Source: JAJDIA01 sp031555145 (GTDB lineage Bacteria > Bacteroidota > Bacteroidia > Bacteroidales > Tannerellaceae). From it: 48,548 nucleotides of DNA. The DNA lies in assembly GCA_031555145.1 (NCBI GenBank), contig JAVBUR010000094.1, positions 1 through 48,548 on the forward strand, written 5' to 3'. Shown one piece after another: positions 32,648-40,226 of the stretch; within the stretch, counting starts at the first letter, position 1; each line of letters begins with the position of its first letter. Position numbers and translations under genes: made by a program. The notes beneath the pieces were generated by a model, which was not told the origin of the DNA, ran no database searches, and saw nothing but the letters and a program-made list of their open reading frames with translations.

Positions 32648-33088
32648 CTATCGCCTCTTTCGGAAGAACTGTTGCATTTCTTCGACACATTCCTGCTCAA
32701 GGATACCTTTTTTGACCACCGTCTTTGGATGCAAAGCGTGGGGGGCGTATTGCTGGAAGCCTCTTTTCTCATCGGGAGCACCGTAGACGACGATGCTGAG
32801 TTGTGACCAGCCGATAGCACCGGCACACATCACGCAAGGTTCGACCGTTACATACAGTGTACAATCCACCAGGTATTTGGCCCCCAACACACCGGTGGCG
32901 GCGGTGATGGCCAGCATTTCGGCATGGGCGGTGACGTCGTTCAGCAATTCGGTTTGGTTATGGGCACGAGCAATGATACGGTCGTTGCACACGATCACGG
33001 CGCCCACCGGCACTTCACCTTCGGCAGCGGCGGCACGGGCTTCCACCAATGCCTGTTTCATAAAATAATCGTCATTGAAAGGGGTCAT
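32648..33088 (-). CDS. tadA: tRNA-specific adenosine deaminase
   Basis: A 146-residue zinc-dependent deaminase that converts the wobble adenosine of tRNA-Arg(ACG) to inosine. The zinc site is HAE in DVTAHAEMLAITAA and PCVMCAG (the PCxxC motif), both complete. The N-terminus FMKQALVEARAAAAEGEVPV is typical of TadA. Its ATG overlaps the stop of the upstream small gene by 4 bases. Confidence 0.95.
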   Translation of the reverse strand: MTPFNDDYFMKQALVEARAAAAEGEVPVGAVIVCNDRIIARAHNQTELLNDVTAHAEMLAITAATGVLGAKYLVDCTLYVTVEPCVMCAGAIGWSQLSIVVYGAPDEKRGFQQYAPHALHPKTVVKKGILEQECVEEMQQFFRKRR

Positions 33089-33312
33089 CGCCTCATTTCA
33101 TTTTCGTTGAAAAGCGTGGGATAGTCTTCCTCCATGATCTTGAGGACATGCGACAGGATCGTCTCGCGATACCATCGCGATTTATTATCAATCTTATACC
33201 GGGCCAGATACCGCGTCACGGCCTTCTGCTCCTCATCATTGAGCATAAAGGTAACCTTATGGACACGTGGTCGTTGCGGCTGGGGCACCGAATTCTTCTT
33301 CTCCTGTTTCAT
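33085..33312 (-). CDS. Small basic protein of unknown function upstream of tadA
   Basis: A 75-residue protein starting MKQEKKNSVPQPQRPRVHKV; a longer in-frame reading upstream would cross the divergent promoter region and is rejected. After a Pro/Gln/Arg-rich tail comes a compact alpha/beta segment reading VTFMLNDEEQKAVTRYLARY and then SRWYRETILSHVLKIMEEDY, which loosely recalls ribbon-helix-helix proteins (a strand, then two helices). DNA binding is only a guess. It is translationally coupled to tadA by an ATGA overlap and has its own -7 box. Confidence 0.65.
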   Translation of the reverse strand: MKQEKKNSVPQPQRPRVHKVTFMLNDEEQKAVTRYLARYKIDNKSRWYRETILSHVLKIMEEDYPTLFNENEMRR

Positions 33313-33318
33313 TGGCTG

Positions 33319-33326
33319 CAAATGTA
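33319..33326 (-). promoter_or_regulatory. -7 box for the tadA unit
   Basis: Minus-strand TACATTTG matches TAnnTTTG; a TTG (CAA on the plus strand at 33347-33349) is 20 bases upstream. It lies only 6 bases before the start codon, so the transcript would be leaderless or nearly so. Confidence 0.55.
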
Positions 33327-33359
33327 CAAGCGAAAGTGCAAAAAAACAAAGAAAACCCT

Positions 33360-33367
33360 TACATTTG
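33360..33367 (+). promoter_or_regulatory. -7 box for yraN
   Basis: TACATTTG matches TAnnTTTG, 16 bases before the yraN start. With the minus-strand box at 33319 it forms a divergent promoter pair. Confidence 0.55.
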
Positions 33368-33383
33368 TATAAACTAAACCATA

Positions 33384-33749
33384 ATGGCAGAGCGAAACGA
33401 TACCGGACGTGAAGGGGAAGCAGCCGCAAAAGAATACCTGGTTCGAAAAGGATATACTGTATTAGACACTAATTGGCACTGGCATCACTACGAGTTGGAT
33501 ATTGTTGCCACAGATGGCGATATGCTGATTATCGTCGAGGTCAAGACCCGCGCAAACGATTACCTTCTCTCTCCCGAAGAGGCAGTGGATATGAAAAAGA
33601 TCCGCAGGATCGTAGCCGCAGCCGATGCATACGTACGTTATAACCAGATCGACTGTCCCGTTCGCTTCGATATCATCACCGTGATCAAAAGCGTTGAAGG
33701 TTCAACGATCGACCATATCGACGACGCTTTCTTCGCCCCCTGCCGTTAA
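33384..33749 (+). CDS. yraN: YraN family (UPF0102) nuclease-fold protein
   Basis: A 121-residue member of the UPF0102 family with an endonuclease-like fold. Seen: GREGEAAAKEYLVRKGYTVL, the ELDIVATDGDMLIIVEVKTR core (E...D...ExK, the PD-(D/E)XK-like active site), and the conserved C-terminal RFDIITVI. The cellular role of the family is not settled. The next gene follows after 20 bases in the same direction. Confidence 0.93.
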   Translation: MAERNDTGREGEAAAKEYLVRKGYTVLDTNWHWHHYELDIVATDGDMLIIVEVKTRANDYLLSPEEAVDMKKIRRIVAAADAYVRYNQIDCPVRFDIITVIKSVEGSTIDHIDDAFFAPCR

Positions 33750-33769
33750 ATCATTCATCATTATCCTCC

Positions 33770-34123
33770 ATGAATATCGAAGAAGTCCGCAACTATTGCC
33801 TCGCACTCCCTAACACAACGGAATCGTTTCCGTTCGATGAAGAGACACTTGTTTTCAAGGTAGAGAACAAGATGTATCTGCTTATTTCGTTGGATGCCGC
33901 CGATCCGCATATCGCCGTCAAATGCGATCCTGATCGGGCTGTCGACTTGCGTGAACGGTATCAGGCAGTAGAACCTGCCTATCACTTCAACAAGAAGTAT
34001 TGGAATGCCATCTATCTCGAGAGGGACATGCCTGCGCATGAGATCAAATCGTGGATCGACCATTCCTTCCGTGAAGTCATTCATAAGCTACCTAAGAAAA
34101 TTCGCGAACAATACCATGTCTGA
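33770..34123 (+). CDS. MmcQ/YjbR family protein
   Basis: A 117-residue protein of the YjbR/MmcQ family (cyaY-like fold, sometimes called DNA-binding). Seen: MNIEEVRNYCLALPNTTESF, FDEETLVFKVENKMYLLISL, the DPDRAVDLRERYQAVEPAYH segment, and KKYWNAIYLERDMP followed by WIDHSFREV. Function is unproven in the family. It overlaps the biotin ligase gene by 8 bases. Confidence 0.92.
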   Translation: MNIEEVRNYCLALPNTTESFPFDEETLVFKVENKMYLLISLDAADPHIAVKCDPDRAVDLRERYQAVEPAYHFNKKYWNAIYLERDMPAHEIKSWIDHSFREVIHKLPKKIREQYHV

Positions 34124-34892
34124 TAAAGAGTCCAAACCCTTCGAAGTCGTCCAGGAAGATATCCCGCAAGTGATCCATCTGGAAGAAGTAGTTTCTACCA
34201 ATGCTGCCCTGCGCGAAATCATGCAAGCCGAAGGCCTGCCGGAAGGAAGCGTCGTATGGGCCGACTACCAGACTGGTGGCAGGGGACAAGCCGGCAACTC
34301 CTGGGAATCGGAAGCACGGAAAAACCTAACCTTCAGCCTTGTGCTCTATCCCAATGTCATTCTTGCCCGCGAACAATTCCTCATCTCCCAAATCACCGCG
34401 CTCAGCGTAAAGAAGACACTGGACAACTATGTAAGCGACATCCGTATCAAATGGCCGAACGACATCTACTGGCAGGACAAGAAGATTTGCGGGATGCTGG
34501 CTGAAAACGACCTTTCCGGCTCCTTTATCTACTGCTCCATCATTGGAATCGGGATCAATCTCAACCAGGAAGTGTTCCTGGGTAACGCCCCCAATCCCGT
34601 CTCCCTCATTCAGATTGCCGGAAAAAAGTATCATCGTGAAGCCGTTCTCGATGAGTTCCTTTCCTGCTTCTATGCCTACTACCTCCTGCTGCTCCAGGAA
34701 AAAACCGAGCAGATACGCACCGCTTACCGCGCCTCCTTATACCGCGGCGACGGCTACTATGCCTATCAGGATGTCACTGGTACCTTCGAAGCCGCCATCG
34801 ACGATATCGAACCTACCGGGCACCTCCTACTCCGCCTCCGTAACGATGAAGTACGCCGGTATGCATTCAAGGAAGTACAGTACAAGGATTAA
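34116..34892 (+). CDS. birA: Biotin-[acetyl-CoA carboxylase] ligase, single-domain
   Basis: A 258-residue enzyme that activates biotin to biotinyl-AMP and attaches it to a carrier protein lysine. The start MSDKESKPFEVVQ was chosen because the domain begins there; the earlier in-frame codons lie inside the preceding gene. The ligase signature TGGRGQAGNSWESEARKNL is present, then RIKWPNDIYWQDKKICGMLA. There is no N-terminal helix-turn-helix, so unlike E. coli BirA it cannot act as the biotin operon repressor by itself. A terminator follows. Confidence 0.93.
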   Translation: MSDKESKPFEVVQEDIPQVIHLEEVVSTNAALREIMQAEGLPEGSVVWADYQTGGRGQAGNSWESEARKNLTFSLVLYPNVILAREQFLISQITALSVKKTLDNYVSDIRIKWPNDIYWQDKKICGMLAENDLSGSFIYCSIIGIGINLNQEVFLGNAPNPVSLIQIAGKKYHREAVLDEFLSCFYAYYLLLLQEKTEQIRTAYRASLYRGDGYYAYQDVTGTFEAAIDDIEPTGHLLLRLRNDEVRRYAFKEVQYKD

Positions 34893-34934
34893 CCTCACAG
34901 ATCTTCCGGACAGATATGGAACGACCTCACAGAT
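34892..34934. repeat. Short direct repeat after birA
   Basis: ACCTCACAGAT occurs at 34892-34902 and 34924-34934, 32 bases apart, with CCGGACAGATATGGAACG between. The latter resembles the CGGACAGATATGAAACT stretch at 170-186. Confidence 0.5.
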
Positions 34935-34940
34935 ACAAAC

Positions 34941-34975
34941 AAAAACCACCCGACCATTGAGGGCGGGTGGTTTTT
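34941..34975. terminator. Bidirectional terminator between birA and the SPOR gene
   Basis: A 12-base perfect stem (AAAAACCACCCG with CGGGTGGTTTTT) and 11-base loop. A-run and T-run flank it, so it can serve both converging genes. Confidence 0.88.
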
Positions 34976-35002
34976 GTTATCTTACTACGAATACAGGATC
35001 GA

Positions 35003-35482
35003 TCAATAGGCGCGTTCCAGCAACCAGGCATCCTGGAAGTTGGGGGCATATTTGGTCTTGATGGCATCGCGGCTGTTGGCAGCTTGAGTCTTATCGTCGT
35101 AACTGGTCACGATCACGCGGAGCATGCCTTGTTCATTCTTAGCCAGAACAGGGCTGTAGCCGTCGGCGGTCATGCGTTCTTTCAACGAATAAGCGTTTGT
35201 CTGATTCTGGAAGCTACCGATCACCACGCTGAAACGTTTCAGGCGGGAAGCATCTTCACCCTGTACGGCGCTGACACGTTCGGAACGGGTGGCTTCGTTC
35301 GTACGCGGTTTGGATACCGGCGCTACTTCCGTCACTGTTTCTTCTACGATCACAACCGGAGCGGTGCTCTCTTTTTCTTTAGCCTGCTCGTAAGCGGCTT
35401 TATATGCACTTTGTTTGGGTTTACATGAGCCGAATGAAAGCACCATGCAGATTGCGGCTCCAAATAACCAGATCTTCTTCAT
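35003..35482 (-). CDS. SPOR-domain lipoprotein
   Basis: A 159-residue lipoprotein. The start giving MKKIWLFGAAICMVLSFGSC was chosen because the signal peptide and lipobox cysteine (C20) begin there. A flexible, charged stretch (about 25-80) leads to a C-terminal SPOR-like domain: KRFSVVIGSFQNQTNAYSLK, then GYSPVLAKNEQGMLRVIVTS. SPOR domains bind denuded septal peptidoglycan, so a role at the division site or in wall remodelling is inferred. The promoter box is TATCTTTG on the minus strand. Confidence 0.9.
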   Translation of the reverse strand: MKKIWLFGAAICMVLSFGSCKPKQSAYKAAYEQAKEKESTAPVVIVEETVTEVAPVSKPRTNEATRSERVSAVQGEDASRLKRFSVVIGSFQNQTNAYSLKERMTADGYSPVLAKNEQGMLRVIVTSYDDKTQAANSRDAIKTKYAPNFQDAWLLERAY

Positions 35483-35521
35483 ACCTTTTATCTCGCAAAT
35501 TAAGTTATTACTTCTAACGCG

Positions 35522-35529
35522 CAAAGATA
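35522..35529 (-). promoter_or_regulatory. -7 box for the SPOR lipoprotein gene
   Basis: Minus-strand TATCTTTG, a perfect TAnnTTTG match, lies 39 bases upstream of the start codon. Confidence 0.6.
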
Positions 35530-35589
35530 TAATTTTATTTTACTACTTTCGCAAAGTGACTTTAATATTTGCTAATTAACGACATAGGG

Positions 35590-37686
35590 ATGAATAAAAG
35601 TATCAGTATCATGACAATCGCAACAGCCGTGCTTGCGGGCACTTCCTGCATGCAGGAAACGAAGAAAACCGACGAACAGGCACCGTTGATCGGACGCACG
35701 GAAGTAAGCGTACCGGGTGGAAGGATGACCCCCGAAGTATTATACAGCATGGCGCGTGTGAGCGACGCCCGCCTCTCGCCCGACGGTACGAAAGTACTCT
35801 ACGGTGTGACCTTTATCAGCGCGGAACAGAACAAGGGTAACCGCGAGCTCTTCACCGTCAACGTCGACGGCACCAACAAACAGCAGATCACCCAGACACG
35901 CCAAAGCGAACAGAACGCTGTCTGGATCAACGACGGTGCACAGATCGCCTTCCTTTCTTCTGAAAGCGGTTCGGCACAAATCTGGGTGATGAACGCCGAC
36001 GGTAGCGGTCGCCACCAGGTGAGCAACTATGAAGGCGGCGTCAATGCCTTCCTTCTCACGAAAGACGAATCGAAGGTGCTCTTTATCAGCGACATCAAGT
36101 ATGGTAAGCGCACGGCCGACATCTACCCCGACCTGCCGAAAGCCAGCGGACGTATCATCACCGACCTCATGTACAAGCATTGGGATGAATGGGTGGAAAC
36201 CATTCCCCATCCTTTCACCGCCTCGTTCGACGCCAACGGCACAATGGGTGCCGCCACCGACATCATGGAAGGCGAGCCCTACGAGTGTCCGATGAAGCCG
36301 ATGAACGGTATCGAAGACCTCGCCTGGAGCCCCGACGGTACACTCATTGCCTACGCCAGTCGCAAGCTGACAGGAAAAGCGTATGCCGTGTCGACCAACT
36401 CGGATATCTATGTATATAATGTAGAGACGAAAAAGACATACAACCTCTCCGAAGGCATGATGGGCTACGACACCGCCCCAGCTTTCTCGCCCGACGGCCA
36501 GTCTATCGCCTGGATCAGCCAGGAACGCGACGGCTACGAGTCCGACCTCAAACGCCTCTTCGTGGCCAACCTTGCCTCCGGGGAGAAAAAGGAACTCACC
36601 CGCGGCTTCGAATACAATATCGACGCCTTCCAGTGGACAGACGACAGCCAGTCGTTCTACGCCATTATCTGCAAGGAGGCCCTTACGCATATCTGGCATG
36701 TGGGCATGGACAACCATTTCCACCCTGTCACCTCGGGCCAGTATGACTACGTAGGCATGGATGCCGCCGGTGGACAGATGATCGGCCTCCGCCAGTCGCA
36801 CGCCAATCCCACGGAAGTGTTCTACATCAATCCGGGAACAGGTGAAGCATCGGAGATCAGCTTCGAAAACAAAGCGATCATGGACCAACTCACCCTCGCC
36901 CGAAGCGAAGTCCGCTGGATCAAGACCACCGACGACAAAGAGATGCTGACCTGGGTCGTCTATCCCCCCAACTTTGATCCGAACAAGAAATACCCCGCCC
37001 TGCTCTACTGCCAGGGTGGCCCGCAAAGCACTGTGAGCCAGTTCTGGAGTTTCCGTTGGAACCTGCAGATGATGGCGGCCAACGACTATATCATCGTCGC
37101 TCCCAACCGCCGCGGTCTGCCTGGCTTCGGACGAGAGTGGCTCGAACAGATCAGCGGAGACTACGGCGGCCAGAATATGAAGGACTACTTCGCAGCTATT
37201 GATGCCCTGGCGAAAGAACCCTATATCGATGAAAACCGCCTCGGCGCCGTCGGTGCCAGCTATGGTGGTTTCTCGGTCTACTGGTTGGCAGGCAACCATA
37301 ACAAGCGCTTCAAAGCCTTTATCGCCCACGCCGGTATCTTTAACCTCGAACAACAATACCTCGAAACCGAAGAACTCTGGTTTGCCAACTGGGACCTCGG
37401 CGGCCCGTACTGGGACAAGACGAATAAAGTCGCCCAAAAGACCTTCGCCAACTCACCCCACCTCTTTGTCGAGAAATGGGACACCCCCATCCTCGTCACC
37501 CATGGCGACCTGGACTACCGTATCCTCTCCTCCCAGGGCATGGCCGCCTTCAACGCCGCCAAGCTGCGTGGCATCCCGGCCGAAATGCTCCTCTTCCCCA
37601 ACGAAAACCACTGGATCGCCCAGCCGCAAAACGGCATTCTCTTCCAGCGAGTCTTCTTCGATTGGCTGGATAGGTGGCTGAAGTAA
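35590..37686 (+). CDS. S9 family dipeptidyl peptidase (DPP5-like) lipoprotein
   Basis: A 698-residue prolyl-oligopeptidase-family serine peptidase that should release dipeptides from oligopeptides in the periplasm or envelope. The start MNKSISIMTIATAVLAGTSC carries a possible lipobox (C20). An N-terminal beta-propeller (about 50-420) shows repeats such as DARLSPDGTKVLYGV, DLAWSPDGTLIAYAS and APAFSPDGQSIAWIS. The alpha/beta-hydrolase domain has YPALLYCQGGPQSTVS, the nucleophile S557 in GASYGGF, the acid D642 in THGDLDYRI and H674 in NENHW. Size and layout fit Porphyromonas DPP5. A strong terminator follows. This gene is GC-rich with long antisense open frames that are only shadows. Confidence 0.92.
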   Translation: MNKSISIMTIATAVLAGTSCMQETKKTDEQAPLIGRTEVSVPGGRMTPEVLYSMARVSDARLSPDGTKVLYGVTFISAEQNKGNRELFTVNVDGTNKQQITQTRQSEQNAVWINDGAQIAFLSSESGSAQIWVMNADGSGRHQVSNYEGGVNAFLLTKDESKVLFISDIKYGKRTADIYPDLPKASGRIITDLMYKHWDEWVETIPHPFTASFDANGTMGAATDIMEGEPYECPMKPMNGIEDLAWSPDGTLIAYASRKLTGKAYAVSTNSDIYVYNVETKKTYNLSEGMMGYDTAPAFSPDGQSIAWISQERDGYESDLKRLFVANLASGEKKELTRGFEYNIDAFQWTDDSQSFYAIICKEALTHIWHVGMDNHFHPVTSGQYDYVGMDAAGGQMIGLRQSHANPTEVFYINPGTGEASEISFENKAIMDQLTLARSEVRWIKTTDDKEMLTWVVYPPNFDPNKKYPALLYCQGGPQSTVSQFWSFRWNLQMMAANDYIIVAPNRRGLPGFGREWLEQISGDYGGQNMKDYFAAIDALAKEPYIDENRLGAVGASYGGFSVYWLAGNHNKRFKAFIAHAGIFNLEQQYLETEELWFANWDLGGPYWDKTNKVAQKTFANSPHLFVEKWDTPILVTHGDLDYRILSSQGMAAFNAAKLRGIPAEMLLFPNENHWIAQPQNGILFQRVFFDWLDRWLK

Positions 37687-37713
37687 AGCGATAGGTCCTC
37701 TCAGAACTAAAAC

Positions 37714-37761
37714 ATAGTGCGACAGTAAAAGCCCCTGCTTGGGTTTTTACTGTCGCACTAT
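37714..37761. terminator. Bidirectional terminator after the S9 peptidase
   Basis: ATAGTGCGACAGTAAAA pairs perfectly with TTTTACTGTCGCACTAT, with the stem extended inward by GCCC/GGGT. It lies between two converging genes and is followed by TTTTAT on the plus strand. Confidence 0.88.
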
Positions 37762-37796
37762 TTTATCCGAAAAGACGAATGCTGACAGCGAATAAA

Positions 37797-38387
37797 TTAC
37801 TTCATTCCTCCGAAAGAGAAGTTGACGGGGATGTATACCGGTGAGGTGATGGGTACGCCACCAACCGAGAAAGTAGGTTTGAGTTGGAGGGTGACACTGG
37901 ATTGTTTGTCGCCGATACCGATAAAGTTTTTCGCGATACCAATGACTGCCTCTTTGCTGCCTCCGGAGATCAGGGTGGCGAGGTCAACGCCGATATTCAG
38001 GGGGAGCACCTGTGTACCACCTGCGGGGATACTCAATGCCTGGTTCAGTGAACCGGTGGTAAACTGTACATCGTCGATACTCAGGATATATTGCAATCCC
38101 TGCAAAGCGGCCGCTGTTTGATTGGGGTTGTTCACATTCAGGTTGAGTGTCATATCCAACGGCAAGCTGCTCGGCGTAACACCGCTCAACAACGCCAACA
38201 GCTTCGGCGCCGAGGCGAGCGTAACTCCTTTCGACAGGTCTGTACCGGCGAGGGATAGTTTAGAGATAGAATTGTAGTCGTACTTGCACTGCGTCATGTT
38301 GTAGGCGCCGCCCAGGTCTTTCATTACATTACACCCGGAGAGGGCTATTAAAACGGTCAGAAATAGAAAGATGCGTTTGATACTCAT
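37797..38387 (-). CDS. Lipoprotein with LEA14-like beta domain (unknown function)
   Basis: A 196-residue predicted lipoprotein. The start MSIKRIFLFLTVLIALSGC places the lipobox at C19; a longer upstream reading lacks a signal sequence. The mature part is rich in beta-type sequence with DMTLNLNVNNPNQTAAALQG, IDDVQFTTGSLNQALSIPAG and LQLKPTFSVGGVPITSPVYI. The 'NPN' strand pattern recalls LEA14/water-stress domains that form a beta sandwich. I do not recognise a function. It is transcribed on its own from a TAGTTTTG box. Confidence 0.7.
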   Translation of the reverse strand: MSIKRIFLFLTVLIALSGCNVMKDLGGAYNMTQCKYDYNSISKLSLAGTDLSKGVTLASAPKLLALLSGVTPSSLPLDMTLNLNVNNPNQTAAALQGLQYILSIDDVQFTTGSLNQALSIPAGGTQVLPLNIGVDLATLISGGSKEAVIGIAKNFIGIGDKQSSVTLQLKPTFSVGGVPITSPVYIPVNFSFGGMK

Positions 38388-38408
38388 AATAATTAATTTT
38401 ATACCCTG

Positions 38409-38416
38409 CAAAACTA
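38409..38416 (-). promoter_or_regulatory. -7 box for the LEA-like lipoprotein gene
   Basis: Minus-strand TAGTTTTG matches TAnnTTTG, 21 bases upstream of the start codon. Confidence 0.5.
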
Positions 38417-38514
38417 CACATAATTTCCGTCCATCCATCCAATTAACTATACACGATGCAACAAAAGATATCCGTTTTGCATCTATAAAGTATAAACAGT
38501 CAACAACTTAGATT

Positions 38515-38985
38515 ATGAAGACAACCTCTCTTTTCACGATTGTATTCCTCCTGCTGGCGGCCTTGTGCCTGGGAGGATGTAAGGACACAAACGATTGCAA
38601 TGACCCCGCCGATCCGCTGGAAATCCCTGAAATAGCCTGTCTGCCCCAAATAGTTTCCGGAAAGAAAGCGGATATCACCGGGAAATGGCAACTGCTAACC
38701 GTTGGTCCCGGTTACCTGGCTTTGTGGATAAACCCCGGCCCGATTGATCTTTCATGCGACAAGATTATGTACGAATTTTCCGCCAATCGCACGTTGAAGG
38801 TAACCAGTGATCATGAATGGTTCACTGCAGGAACTTACGGGTATAGCTATCACGCTTCTATCTGTTATCCCGATTATAATCTGCGATTGATCGATGAGAA
38901 AACAGAAAGCTATTGTACCGTAATGCCCTCCGTCATGTTGATTCTTACGCCGGGGCACAGAATGCTTTTTGGCAGGATCAAATAG
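38515..38985 (+). CDS. Small lipoprotein, lipocalin-like, unknown function
   Basis: A 156-residue lipoprotein: signal MKTTSLFTIVFLLLAALCLG then GC (C22). The mature part contains ITGKWQLLTVGPGYLALWIN, YEFSANRTLKVTS and TAGTYGYSYH, which is the G-x-W strand and following beta strands seen in lipocalin-like proteins of Bacteroidales. The ligand is unknown. Several cysteines (about residues 22, 28, 43, 82, 120 and 135 by eye) could form disulfides. It has no clear operon partner. Confidence 0.65.
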   Translation: MKTTSLFTIVFLLLAALCLGGCKDTNDCNDPADPLEIPEIACLPQIVSGKKADITGKWQLLTVGPGYLALWINPGPIDLSCDKIMYEFSANRTLKVTSDHEWFTAGTYGYSYHASICYPDYNLRLIDEKTESYCTVMPSVMLILTPGHRMLFGRIK

Positions 38986-39059
38986 CGTATAGCCCTATCA
39001 ACGACAGCCCTTACCGTCCAATTGTTTCGATTCTTTGCATTAATCAGGAAAAAAAGCTA

Positions 39060-39067
39060 TACTTTTG
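39060..39067 (+). promoter_or_regulatory. -7 box for the 39099-41162 unit
   Basis: TACTTTTG matches TAnnTTTG with TTG 22 bases upstream (39035-39037), 31 bases before the start codon. Confidence 0.6.
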
Positions 39068-39098
39068 CTGTTAGTTCCAAAACGAAACATAAACGAAG

Positions 39099-39866
39099 AT
39101 GGGCGATAAGGATAAAGAGAAAGGCGATGTTTTCAAACAGTTCCATGACTCTTTCAGCAAGCTGGAAGGACATTTCCATGTGTTGGAGCAGCGTATCCCG
39201 GTGGAAACGCAGATGGAGTACTTCAAACATTCGGAATTAAAGCGGAAACAACCGGTTGATTATTCGTTGACAGATACCGAATGTGAAGAGATATACGCCC
39301 TGTTGCAACTGGATGCAATCCCGGCAGAAGATAAAAAGGATTACCTTACCCAGCTTGCCTTGTCGAAATCGGTCAAGGCCTATCGCCTGTTGGAACAATA
39401 TGCCAGAGAGCCGCATCCGTCGGTGGCCAACTGGACCTACCTGGCATTGATGGAGTCACGCATCTCACTCGAATCAGAGTTGTCGGACGAAAAACAGATC
39501 TATATATCCACCGGATTAGGAGGACGGGAAGACAAGCTGCGTTTTTACGTGTTGCTACTCTCAGTCGAGAACCAGCCTTTCCAGGACTACCAACGGAATG
39601 TGATCGAACGCGAGTTCACGTTTGCCTTACCCAAGCAGGATTGCGAGATCGAGTATCTGAAGATCAATGCCAATTATGTGGAATTACTTTTCCTTATCTC
39701 CGTCAAGGCAGATATCAAGGCGATGCTCGACCAGGTGATCGCCGAATGTAACCAATACGGCAGTTTCCTGGCGGATCTGTTCACGATCACCAATGTAAAG
39801 GAGTTAACGAACGAAGAAATAGAAGATATTTTGCGGAGGAATGGAGACAGTCAAGCAGGCAATTAA
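39099..39866 (+). CDS. Conserved-looking hypothetical protein ahead of gtrA
   Basis: A 255-residue soluble, largely helical acidic protein with no signal peptide. The N-terminus MGDKDKEKGDVFKQFHDSFS is charged. The rest contains LTDTECEEIYALLQLDAIPA, then EDKKDYLTQLALSKSVKAYR and LLEQYAREPHPSVANWTYLA, which look like HEAT/TPR-like helical repeats. I do not recognise the family. The last 26 bases overlap the start of the GtrA-like gene, so it is co-transcribed and probably co-translated with the lipid-glycosylation pair, suggesting a helper role (inference). Confidence 0.65.
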   Translation: MGDKDKEKGDVFKQFHDSFSKLEGHFHVLEQRIPVETQMEYFKHSELKRKQPVDYSLTDTECEEIYALLQLDAIPAEDKKDYLTQLALSKSVKAYRLLEQYAREPHPSVANWTYLALMESRISLESELSDEKQIYISTGLGGREDKLRFYVLLLSVENQPFQDYQRNVIEREFTFALPKQDCEIEYLKINANYVELLFLISVKADIKAMLDQVIAECNQYGSFLADLFTITNVKELTNEEIEDILRRNGDSQAGN

Positions 39867-40221
39867 GTATGGCATTGTAGGTGCCAGCAATACGTTGATC
39901 ACCGCGGTGGTGATCTGGATAATGATGAAAGGGCTGGGCTGTTCGGATGTGCTCTCCAATGTGGTGGGATATGCCGCCGGGGTATTGAATAGTTTTGTGT
40001 GGAACAAGCAGTGGACATTCAAGAGCGATGCCGGTTGGATGAGTAGCGGACTGCGTTTTGCCGTCGCTTTCGGCGTCTGCTACGGGTTACAACTGGTGTT
40101 GCTGGTATATGTGCTGAACAGGTATGTGCCCATTGACCCATACTACAACCAATTGTTGGCGATGGTCTTCTATACGGCTATCAATTTTGTGGTGAATAAG
40201 TATTATACGTTTAAAGCGTAA
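39841..40221 (+). CDS. GtrA-like membrane protein
   Basis: A 126-residue protein with four membrane helices, the size and layout of the GtrA/DPMS_2 family thought to flip polyprenyl-linked sugars. Seen: IKYGIVGASNTLITAVVIWI, NVVGYAAGVLNSFVWNKQWT then FKSD, the family's key N-x-x-x-x-KxWTF motif, and a final YTAINFVVNKYYTFKA. It lies 5 bases before a DPM1-like glycosyltransferase, the usual partner. Confidence 0.92.
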   Translation: METVKQAIKYGIVGASNTLITAVVIWIMMKGLGCSDVLSNVVGYAAGVLNSFVWNKQWTFKSDAGWMSSGLRFAVAFGVCYGLQLVLLVYVLNRYVPIDPYYNQLLAMVFYTAINFVVNKYYTFKA

Positions 40222-40226
40222 CACAT

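Noticed and set aside
34005..34115. N-terminal extension of the biotin ligase
   Set aside because: It lies inside the YjbR gene and shows no helix-turn-helix pattern, so the ATG at 34116 is preferred.
35740..37437. 565-residue open frame on the minus strand
   Set aside because: It lies wholly antisense to the S9 peptidase, whose motifs and codon pattern are clear; GC-rich coding DNA often leaves its complement open.
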